Of a stretch of DNA of 10,968 nt, positions 1 through 5,519 are shown piece after piece. This DNA comes from Betaproteobacteria bacterium (GTDB lineage: Bacteria; Pseudomonadota; Gammaproteobacteria; Burkholderiales; Burkholderiaceae_C). Location: NCBI GenBank assembly GCA_009923345.1, contig RFTR01000047.1, positions 1-10,968 of the forward strand, written 5' to 3'. Every line of letters begins with the position of its first letter. The stretch's first letter is position 1. The notes under the pieces are model-generated. The model did no database searches. It worked only from the letters and a program-made list of their open reading frames with translations, and was not told where the DNA came from. Position numbers and translations under genes: made by a program.

Positions 1-534
1 GCTGATGGCATTGAATGCGGCAACTGCCAATGCAAAACGTGTGCTGTCTGATAACTTGCCATTGGTTTTGAGTTCTGACAGCACCGTGGCATATTGACCC
101 GCATCGGTCAACACCGCTACATCTTTCCAGTTCTTAGCAGCGCTGCGCACCATGGCAGGCCCACCGATGTCGATGTTCTCGATCGCATCTTCTAAGGTGC
201 AGCCAGGTTTGGCTACGGTGGCGACGAATGGGTAAAGGTTGACCACCAACAAATCAATGGTGTCAATGCCGTGTGCCGCCAATGCAGCCATGTGCTCGGG
301 CACATCGCGCCTTGCTAACAACCCGCCATGTACTTTGGGATGCAAAGTTTTGACACGGCCATCGAGCATTTCCGGAAAGCCTGTGACTTCGGCTACTTCT
401 TTCACAGGCAAGCCCTTTTCAGCCAAGAGCTTGGCCGTTCCGCCGGTAGAGACTAAACCAATGCCGAGGTCGTGCAGGGCTTGGGCTAATTCCACAATGC
501 CGGTTTTGTCGGATACAGAGATGAGTGCTTGCAT
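1..534 (-). CDS. purH: Bifunctional AICAR transformylase / IMP cyclohydrolase, N-terminal part (runs off the window)
   Basis: PurH carries out the last two steps of de novo purine synthesis in the cytoplasm: formylation of AICAR, then ring closure to IMP. Only the first 178 residues are present, out of roughly 520 usual for the family; the 3' end lies beyond base 1. What is visible is the N-terminal MGS-like IMP cyclohydrolase domain: it opens MQALISVSDKTGI, has STGGTAKLL near residue 34, the family signature around GFPEMLDGRVKTLHP, then KVHGGLLARR, LLVVNLYPF and IGGPAMVRSAAKN. The ATG at 534 is chosen because it matches the usual family start. Only a weak ribosome site (AAGAA) precedes it, and it lies 8 nt after the fis stop, so it is probably the third gene of a dusB-fis-purH operon. 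The visible part shows no frameshift. Identification is firm from sequence motifs. Confidence 0.96.
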   Translation of the reverse strand, partial: MQALISVSDKTGIVELAQALHDLGIGLVSTGGTAKLLAEKGLPVKEVAEVTGFPEMLDGRVKTLHPKVHGGLLARRDVPEHMAALAAHGIDTIDLLVVNLYPFVATVAKPGCTLEDAIENIDIGGPAMVRSAAKNWKDVAVLTDAGQYATVLSELKTNGKLSDSTRFALAVAAFNAIS

Positions 535-542
535 GGAAATTC

Positions 543-779
543 TTATTTGATGAGTTTGTGTTCGAGCAATTTTTTACGCAAGGTGTTGCGGTTAAGGCCT
601 AACCAATCGGCCGCGCGCGACTGGTTGTGGTCTGCTTGCTGCATCACAACCTCTAACAAGGGTTTTTCGACGACGCGAATCACGAGTTCGTGTAGGTTGT
701 GGGGTTCGGTACCGCTCAGGTCATCAAAATAGGACTGCATGCTGGATCGCACAGCATCTTCAATATGTTTTTTACTCAT
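543..779 (-). CDS. fis: Fis-family nucleoid-associated DNA-binding protein
   Basis: A 78-residue Fis-type protein, shorter than the 98 residues of the enterobacterial protein but of a size usual in beta-proteobacteria. The C-terminal helix-turn-helix (about residues 50-74) is well kept: NQSRAADWLGLNRNTLRKKL matches the enterobacterial NQTRAA...GINRGTLRKKL pattern. Residues 1-45 correspond to the dimerisation helices. Fis bends DNA and modulates transcription of stable RNA and many other genes. Its ATG lies inside the end of dusB (8-nt overlap, different frame), and the stretch before it is C-rich with no ribosome site, so translation is probably coupled to dusB. purH follows after 8 nt. Family assignment is certain; the set of regulated genes in this organism is not visible here. 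Other Fis-type HTH proteins exist (NtrC C-termini), but the small size and the dusB neighbour argue for true Fis. Confidence 0.95.
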   Translation of the reverse strand: MSKKHIEDAVRSSMQSYFDDLSGTEPHNLHELVIRVVEKPLLEVVMQQADHNQSRAADWLGLNRNTLRKKLLEHKLIK

Positions 780-1812
780 GGGGGGCTAAGGCTAACGATT
801 CACTGGAAACAAGGGGAGGGGGTAAACGCTCAAAGTTCACAGCCAAAGCATCAAAAAAATCTGCAACGGCTTGGCGCTGGTCCTTTGCGTTTTCTAAAGT
901 ATTCATATGGTGGCGAAATGCATTGCCTTGTGGCAATTGGTGCACATACCAACCAATGTGTTTGCGGGCACTGCGCACACCACTGTCTTCGCCGTACAGC
1001 GCATAGTGGTCTTGCAAATGGTCTAACAACAAGCGGCGCACTTCCATCACTAACGGTTGCGCCAAATGTTCGCCAGTCTCTAGGTAGTGCGTGATTTCTC
1101 TGAATATCCAAGGCCGTCCTTGTGCAGCACGGCCGATCATCACGGCATCGGCTCCGGTATAGCGAAACACGGCTTGGGCTTTTTCAGGCGAATCGATATC
1201 GCCATTAGCAACCACAGGAATCTTGACCGCTTTTTTAACTGCAGCAATCGTGTCGTATTCGGCTTGGCCGTTATAGCCTTGTTCACGGGTACGACCATGT
1301 ACAGTGAGCATTTGCACACCGACGTCTTCAAATCTACGTGCAAGCGTCACAGCATTTTTTTGTTGTTGGCACCAGCCTGTGCGCATCTTTAGCGTTACAG
1401 GCACGCCTAAAGGTTGCGCAGCGTCGACCACTGCTTGCACGATAGAAACTGCCAAGGCTTCGTCTTGCATCAGAGCAGAACCCGCCCATTTATTACAAAC
1501 TTTTTTGGCAGGGCAGCCCATATTAATGTCGATGATTTGCGCCCCGTGCGCAATGTTGTAGCGTGCGGCTTCGGCCATCATCGGCGCGTCAGTGCCTGCG
1601 ATTTGCACAGCGATAGGACCGCTTTCACCCGTGTGGTCTCTGCGGCGTGAAGTTTTGAGACTCTTAAATAAGTCAGGACGCGAGGTCACCATTTCACTCA
1701 CGGCATAGCCAGCACCGAGTTGCTTACACAACATACGAAACGGCCTGTCAGTTACTCCAGCCATAGGCGCGACAAACACAGAGTTTGCTAATTCGAATGA
1801 ACCGATACGCAT
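772..1812 (-). CDS. dusB: tRNA-dihydrouridine synthase B
   Basis: An FMN/NADPH-dependent enzyme that reduces uridines in the D-loop of tRNA to dihydrouridine. The 346-residue TIM-barrel protein begins MRIGSFELANSVFVAPMAGVTD, the usual DusB start. Key parts: the flavin-binding APMAGVTDRPFR (15-26), QIAGTDAP (70-77), the catalytic cysteine C100 in INMGCPAKKV, LKMRTGW (about 142-148), TVHGRTREQGY (about 170-180), VANGDI, and the phosphate-binding GADAVMIGRAAQGRPWIF (about 220-237). The C-terminal helical domain (RKHIGWYVHQLP onward) is complete. No good ribosome site precedes the ATG at 1812. It is the first gene of dusB-fis-purH; its 3' end overlaps fis by 8 nt. In enterobacteria dusB also leads the fis operon, so this link is old. 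A second cysteine, in KVCNKWAGSA a few residues after C100, stands where E. coli DusB has a different residue. Confidence 0.96.
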   Translation of the reverse strand: MRIGSFELANSVFVAPMAGVTDRPFRMLCKQLGAGYAVSEMVTSRPDLFKSLKTSRRRDHTGESGPIAVQIAGTDAPMMAEAARYNIAHGAQIIDINMGCPAKKVCNKWAGSALMQDEALAVSIVQAVVDAAQPLGVPVTLKMRTGWCQQQKNAVTLARRFEDVGVQMLTVHGRTREQGYNGQAEYDTIAAVKKAVKIPVVANGDIDSPEKAQAVFRYTGADAVMIGRAAQGRPWIFREITHYLETGEHLAQPLVMEVRRLLLDHLQDHYALYGEDSGVRSARKHIGWYVHQLPQGNAFRHHMNTLENAKDQRQAVADFFDALAVNFERLPPPLVSSESLALAPHE

Positions 1813-1859
1813 GGAGTGGTTAGACGCTTTAAAGATGGATTGCTCAAAAAGGAGGCACG

Positions 1860-1865
1860 ATTCTA
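1860..1865 (-). promoter_or_regulatory. Candidate -10 box of the dusB-fis-purH promoter
   Basis: On the minus strand the hexamer reads TAGAAT (5 of 6 with TATAAT), about 48 nt upstream of the dusB start. It is followed by a GC-rich discriminator (CGTGCC), a feature that in other bacteria goes with stringent (ppGpp) control of stable-RNA and fis-type promoters. No good -35 box lies at 16-18 bp; an ATGACA (5 of 6) is present but 21 bp away, and it falls within the 23-bp palindrome. The call is inferred from base pattern only. Confidence 0.35.
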
Positions 1866-1877
1866 CATGCCCAAAAT

Positions 1878-1900
1878 TTCAGCACATGTCATATGCTGAA
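1878..1900. promoter_or_regulatory. 23-bp near-perfect palindrome in the dusB/yqaA divergent spacer (candidate operator)
   Basis: Half-sites TTCAGCACATG and CATATGCTGAA surround a central T and are symmetric at 10 of 11 positions. The site lies 14 nt before the yqaA start and upstream of the candidate dusB -10 box, about where a -35 element would be. A further TGCTGA half-site lies at 1908-1913, just before the yqaA ATG. There is no T-run after it in either direction, so a terminator is less likely than a protein-binding site. The binding protein cannot be named from sequence. Confidence 0.5.
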
Positions 1901-1914
1901 CCTACACTGCTGAC

Positions 1915-2412
1915 ATGCATGAATGGATCTCATCAATACTAAGCACCCTTGCCTTGCCTGAATATGGCTTATCCGCTGTGTTTGTCATGTCATTCATTTC
2001 AGCGACCTTGGTACCTTTTGGGTCCGAACCCATTATGTTTGGCATATTGAAGGTAAACCCCGAAATGTTTTGGAGCGTGGTGGTCATTGCTACTGTTGGC
2101 AATACGCTTGGCGGTGCATTTGGGTGGTGGACCGGTCATCTAGCCCACAAATTACGCGACACCATCACAAAAAAAGAAACCTCTGGCCATGACGCACGCA
2201 TCTTGAATTGGCTACACAGCTTTGGACCCAAAGCCTGTTTGTTCAGTTGGTTACCCGTGGTGGGCGACCCTATGTGCATCTTGGCAGGTTGGATACGCCT
2301 ACCCTTTTGGCCTTGCGTCGCCTATATGTGCATAGGTAAATTGATACGCTACGTAATATTTATGGCTGGTCTATTGACAGTATTTCCAGCGCACTGGGTC
2401 ATTGGCCATTAA
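1915..2412 (+). CDS. yqaA: YqaA-family inner-membrane protein (DedA/VTT-like)
   Basis: A 165-residue hydrophobic protein of the YqaA family, relatives of the DedA/SNARE-associated (VTT) membrane proteins, which are linked to lipid scrambling or transport; the exact role of YqaA is not established. Visible marks are FISATLVPFGSEP (about residues 28-40), the VGNTLGGAFGWWTG block (about 61-74), and the re-entrant-loop-like SWLPVVGDPMCILAGW (about 113-128), with several membrane segments including the C-terminal IRYVIFMAGLLTVF. The start at 1915 gives the expected N-terminus; no clear ribosome site is seen. It is transcribed away from dusB and converges on ychF, with which it shares the bases of its stop codon. 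A 23-bp palindrome lies just upstream. Length is close to other YqaA proteins, slightly longer than the E. coli one. Confidence 0.85.
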   Translation: MHEWISSILSTLALPEYGLSAVFVMSFISATLVPFGSEPIMFGILKVNPEMFWSVVVIATVGNTLGGAFGWWTGHLAHKLRDTITKKETSGHDARILNWLHSFGPKACLFSWLPVVGDPMCILAGWIRLPFWPCVAYMCIGKLIRYVIFMAGLLTVFPAHWVIGH

Positions 2413-3500
2413 GACGAGAACAAGAAGTTCATTACGTCGCCGTCTTTCACTACATATTCTTTGCCTTCGGCGCGCATCTTGCCGGCATCTTTTGCGCCTT
2501 GCTCGCCCTTGAAGGTGAGGAAGTCGTCAAACGCAATGGTCTGCGCGCGGATATAGCCTTTTTCGAAATCGGTGTGGATGACACCAGCGGCTTGCGGGCC
2601 GGTATCTCCCACATGGATGGTCCATGCACGCACTTCTTTCACGCCTGCTGTGAAATAAGTTTGCAAACCCAACAAGCTATAGGCAGAACGAATCAAGCGG
2701 TTCAAGCCTGGTTCGGTTTGTCCTAGCTCTTCTAAAAACATTTGGCGGTCTTCGTCGCTCATTTCGCTCATCTCAGCTTCGAGCTTTGCGCAAATGGCCA
2801 CCACAGGCGCTTTTTGCGCAGCAGCATATTCTTTGAGTCGATCGAGAAGTGGGTTGTTCTCAAATCCGTCTTCAGCCACATTGGCTACAAACATCGCAGG
2901 CTTGGCAGTGATCAAGAAAAACTGCTTGAGCAAAGGCAATTCTTCTTTGCTGAAGTCAATGGTGCGAACGGGTTGTGTATTGTTCAATGCGGTTTGGCAT
3001 TTCTCCAAAATCGCCACCAATTTGGCTGACTCTTTGTCGCCCGAGCGTGCGGTTTTGGTGACGCGGTGCAATGCTTTTTCAACAGCAGACAAATCGGCGA
3101 GACACAACTCGGTTTGAATGACTTCGATGTCCGAAATGGGATCTACCTTGCCAGCGACGTGAATAACGTTGTCGTCTTCAAAGCAACGCACTACATTCAC
3201 CGTCGCATCGGTTTCACGGATGTGCGCCAGAAATTTATTGCCCAAACCTTCGCCCGTACTTGCGCCCGCGACCAAGCCTGCGATATCTACAAATTCAACG
3301 ATGGCAGGGACAGTTCGCTCTGGCGCGACGATATCGGCAAGTTGTTGCAAACGGGGGTCAGGCACTTCGACCACACCTACATTGGGTTCGATCGTACAAA
3401 ACGGATAGTTCTCCGCCGCGATACCGGCTTTGGTCAGGGCGTTGAACAGGGTGGATTTGCCAACGTTGGGCAAGCCCACGATGCCGCATTTCAAACTCAT
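2409..3500 (-). CDS. ychF: Redox-regulated ATPase YchF (OLA1-like translation-associated P-loop protein)
   Basis: A 363-residue cytosolic P-loop NTPase of the Obg/YchF group that associates with ribosomes and usually prefers ATP. Visible parts: G1/Walker A GLPNVGKST (9-17), G3 DIAGL (72-76) with the following GLGNKFL, a coiled-coil-like helical insert (about 130-175), NVAE (207-210) at the place of the NKxD specificity motif, which explains ATP use in this family, and a C-terminal TGS domain (about 279-361) with FTAGVKEVRAWT, HTDFEKGYIRA and DGDVMNFLF. The open frame continues upstream to 3713, but the ATG at 3500 is right: it gives the invariant MSLKCGIVGLPN start and is preceded by GAGGAA at 5 nt. 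It is divergent from the monooxygenase gene and convergent with yqaA; the two stop codons overlap in TTAA at 2409-2412. Confidence 0.97.
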   Translation of the reverse strand: MSLKCGIVGLPNVGKSTLFNALTKAGIAAENYPFCTIEPNVGVVEVPDPRLQQLADIVAPERTVPAIVEFVDIAGLVAGASTGEGLGNKFLAHIRETDATVNVVRCFEDDNVIHVAGKVDPISDIEVIQTELCLADLSAVEKALHRVTKTARSGDKESAKLVAILEKCQTALNNTQPVRTIDFSKEELPLLKQFFLITAKPAMFVANVAEDGFENNPLLDRLKEYAAAQKAPVVAICAKLEAEMSEMSDEDRQMFLEELGQTEPGLNRLIRSAYSLLGLQTYFTAGVKEVRAWTIHVGDTGPQAAGVIHTDFEKGYIRAQTIAFDDFLTFKGEQGAKDAGKMRAEGKEYVVKDGDVMNFLFSS

Positions 3501-3505
3501 GGAAA

Positions 3506-3524
3506 TTCCTCGGAGACACCTCCT
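3506..3524 (-). promoter_or_regulatory. Tandem Shine-Dalgarno sequences of ychF
   Basis: On the minus strand a GAGGAA (3511-3506) lies 5 nt from the ychF ATG and fixes the start. A second, perfect AGGAGGTG (3524-3517) lies 16 nt from the ATG, too far for normal use and without a start codon at the right distance. The latter can fold back: GGAG, loop GTGT, CTCC. It may be a ribosome standby site or chance. Confidence 0.5.
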
Positions 3525-3561
3525 GCGCAAAGAGGTGAAGTCGTGAAGCGCAAAGGGCAAC

Positions 3562-3601
3562 ATTGTAGCGAGCAAGGGTTTTAGGTATGCGCTCCTACAA
3601 T
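3562..3601. promoter_or_regulatory. Back-to-back -10-like boxes within an inverted repeat (ychF / monooxygenase divergent promoters)
   Basis: ATTGTAG(C)GAGC at 3562-3573 is repeated in inverse at 3591-3601 as GCTCCTACAAT, with one bulged base. Each arm holds a TACAAT hexamer (5 of 6 with TATAAT) pointing outward: on the minus strand (3567-3562) toward ychF with a leader of about 55 nt, and on the plus strand (3596-3601) only 7 bp before the monooxygenase ATG. No convincing -35 boxes are seen. This accounts for the otherwise empty 108-nt spacer. The promoter reading is inference. Confidence 0.35.
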
Positions 3602-3608
3602 CGTAGCT

Positions 3609-4730
3609 ATGGCGCAAACCTTTGATATTTGTATACGTGGCGACGGCATCGTTGGGCGAACGCTTGCCCTCCTCTTGGCGCGACAAAATTTGCAAGTTAG
3701 CTTGGTCACTCAACCCAGCTCTACAAAACCTGATGTCAGGGCTTACTCACTCAATAGCGCGTCCAGAGATGTTTTAAGCAGTCTACGGTGTTGGCCGGAT
3801 GCCCTTCACGCCACGCCTGTGATGGATATGCAAGTATGGGGCGACGATGGTGGTTGCGTGAATTTTGAAAGTCCGACTCCTGATGGCTTGACATGGATCG
3901 TGGATGTACCTGTTTTAGAAGCGCATTTGGGCGATGCCTTTCGCTACCAACACAATATTGCTTTGTTAGATGCGCCACAAGCCGCGCAACTCACCATCAT
4001 TTGCGAAGGTCGTAATAGCCATACGCGCCAAGACTTGCAAGTGGAAACAGAAGAGTTGCCCTACCAGCAAACCGCAGTTGCCACGCGTATCCGCGCAAGC
4101 ACGCCGCATGGACAAAAAGCGATGCAGTGGTTTGCACACCATCACAACGGCTTGGAAATTTTGGCCCTACTACCGCTGGGTGGTGCTAAAGGTGACACCT
4201 ATGGCGTGGTGTGGTCCTTGCCGCCAGCGCGCGCGCAAGAAGTGATGGCACTGAGTACTGAAAACTTTATATCTGCATTACAAAACGCAAGCCATGGCGT
4301 AGCAGGCAATTTTGAATTGGTCAGCGAACGTGCCACTTGGCCTTTGCAATTGGCGCATGTCAAACAATGGACTGGCACATTTGCGGATGGCGGTGCTTGG
4401 GTGCTGGCTGGAGATGCAGCCCATTCGATCCACCCGCTTGCAGGATTAGGTTTAAACCTTGGTATTGCAGACGCAGTGGAATTGGCCAGCGTGCTTGAAG
4501 CGCGACTTAGTACTGACTATTGGCGCAGTGTTGGCGATCGCTATTTTTTACGTCGTTATGAGCGCGCCCGCAAGGCGGGCATCTTGCCTGCATGGGCAGC
4601 TTGCGATGGGTTACAACGTTTATTTGACCACCCCAACACCAGCGTGCAGGCACTACGCAATTGGGGAATGAATAGTTTTGATGCCATCGCCCCACTCAAA
4701 CAGTGGACGATGCAGCAGGCGATGCGCTGA
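3609..4730 (+). CDS. FAD-dependent monooxygenase of the UbiH/UbiF/VisC/COQ6 family (probable ubiquinone-ring hydroxylase)
   Basis: A 373-residue group-A flavoprotein hydroxylase; family members hydroxylate the aromatic ring of ubiquinone precursors at the inner membrane. The N-terminal FAD-binding GDGIVG (11-16, GxGxxG) and the C-terminal WVLAGDAAHSIHPLAGLGLNLGIADA (about 264-289, flavin-binding GD motif and family signature) are clear. The middle DG motif, normally GADGxxSxxR, reads ICEGRNSHTR (131-140), with Glu for Asp. Length is somewhat below the 390-400 residues common in UbiH/UbiF. The ATG at 3609 gives the FAD fold at the proper place but has no ribosome site; a TACAAT box 7 bp before it raises the option of a leaderless message. 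Which carbon is hydroxylated (UbiH, UbiF or UbiM-like) cannot be told here, so no symbol is given. First gene of a probable operon with dsbC and an M61 peptidase. Confidence 0.85.
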   Translation: MAQTFDICIRGDGIVGRTLALLLARQNLQVSLVTQPSSTKPDVRAYSLNSASRDVLSSLRCWPDALHATPVMDMQVWGDDGGCVNFESPTPDGLTWIVDVPVLEAHLGDAFRYQHNIALLDAPQAAQLTIICEGRNSHTRQDLQVETEELPYQQTAVATRIRASTPHGQKAMQWFAHHHNGLEILALLPLGGAKGDTYGVVWSLPPARAQEVMALSTENFISALQNASHGVAGNFELVSERATWPLQLAHVKQWTGTFADGGAWVLAGDAAHSIHPLAGLGLNLGIADAVELASVLEARLSTDYWRSVGDRYFLRRYERARKAGILPAWAACDGLQRLFDHPNTSVQALRNWGMNSFDAIAPLKQWTMQQAMR

Positions 4731-4777
4731 TGTTTACTTGTGACGTTTTTTTCAATTTCTACCCTTCACTTTTATGA
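4730..4777 (+). other. 15-codon open frame bridging the monooxygenase stop and the dsbC start (possible coupling minigene)
   Basis: An ATG at 4730 overlaps the monooxygenase TGA (TGATG, 4728-4732). The frame encodes MFTCDVFFNFYPSLL and ends at TGA 4775-4777, overlapping the dsbC ATG (ATGA, 4774-4777). The 43-nt gap itself has no ribosome site for dsbC, so ribosomes ending the upstream gene could re-start here and deliver to dsbC. It has no similarity to a known protein that I recognise. It may be chance. Confidence 0.25.
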
Positions 4778-5517
4778 ACTGTCTAAAAAAATATCTTTTC
4801 TTAGTATTTCAAACAAGCATATTGCTAGTAGCAATGGGGGTTGGTTCGCATACATGGGCGCAAGGCCATGAAGCAACAATTCGTAAGAATTTGAGCGAGC
4901 GCATTCCGCAAATTCCTCGCATCGAAGAAATCACGCGCAGCCCTATGGCTGGTTTGTACGAGATCCGCTTGAGCACCAATGAGATTTACTACAGCGACGC
5001 CGAAGGTAATTTTTTAATCCAAGGCAGTTTGATCGATACCAAGAGCAAGCGTAATTTGACAGAAGAGCGTGAGACGAAACTCAGCGCTATTGAATTCTCC
5101 AGCTTACCCGTTAAAGACGCCATCACTATTATTCGTGGCAACGGCAAACGCAAGCTCGCGGTCTTTGAAGATCCCAACTGTGGCTACTGCAAGCGTTTTG
5201 AAAGAGACCTTGCCAAAGTCGATAACGTCACAATTTATTTATTCTTGTATCCCATTTTGGGCGACGATTCTGTGACTAAGTCACGCAATGTTTGGTGCGC
5301 TAAAGACCCTGCGACTGCTTGGGCGCAACTGATGCTTAAAGATCAAACGCTTGTAAACGCCAACTGTAATTCCGCCGCCATCGATCGCAATGTTGAATTT
5401 GGTCGTAAATTCAAAATTACCGGCACACCCACTTTGATCGCGCAAGACGGGGCACGCGTTCCAGGTGCCATCAATACTGTGCAAATTGAAAAAATGTTAG
5501 CTGACGCTAGCAAGTAA
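4774..5517 (+). CDS. dsbC: Periplasmic thiol:disulfide interchange protein, DsbC type
   Basis: A 247-residue periplasmic protein-disulfide isomerase that repairs wrong disulfide bonds and is normally kept reduced by DsbD. It starts with a signal peptide: MNCLKKYLF, a hydrophobic stretch (about 8-24) and a likely cut after SHTWA (residue 29). Residues about 32-95 form the cystatin-like dimerisation domain (GLYEIRLSTNEIYYSDAEGN, LIDTKSKRNLTEER). The thioredoxin-fold catalytic domain has the active site FEDPNCGYCK with C136 and C139 (CGYC, as in E. coli DsbC), the cis-proline P219 in TGTPTLI, and a second cysteine pair C175/C198 as in other DsbC proteins. No clear ribosome site precedes the ATG; translation may be coupled to the gene before. 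The M61 peptidase gene starts 2 nt after its stop. Dimer domain and length favour DsbC over DsbG; the assignment is strong. Confidence 0.92.
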   Translation: MNCLKKYLFLVFQTSILLVAMGVGSHTWAQGHEATIRKNLSERIPQIPRIEEITRSPMAGLYEIRLSTNEIYYSDAEGNFLIQGSLIDTKSKRNLTEERETKLSAIEFSSLPVKDAITIIRGNGKRKLAVFEDPNCGYCKRFERDLAKVDNVTIYLFLYPILGDDSVTKSRNVWCAKDPATAWAQLMLKDQTLVNANCNSAAIDRNVEFGRKFKITGTPTLIAQDGARVPGAINTVQIEKMLADASK

Positions 5518-5519
5518 AT

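Noticed and set aside
699..1094. 131-residue plus-strand open frame over fis/dusB
   Set aside because: Antisense to two well-identified genes; no ribosome site or motif.
3066..3584. 172-residue plus-strand open frame
   Set aside because: It lies opposite ychF, whose motifs are unmistakable; the translation has no recognisable domain and low-complexity antisense character.
3501..3713. In-frame extension of ychF to an upstream ATG at 3713 (434 residues)
   Set aside because: The added 71 residues match nothing in the family, overlap the monooxygenase start on the other strand, and the ATG at 3500 has a ribosome site and the invariant MSLKCGIVGLPN start.
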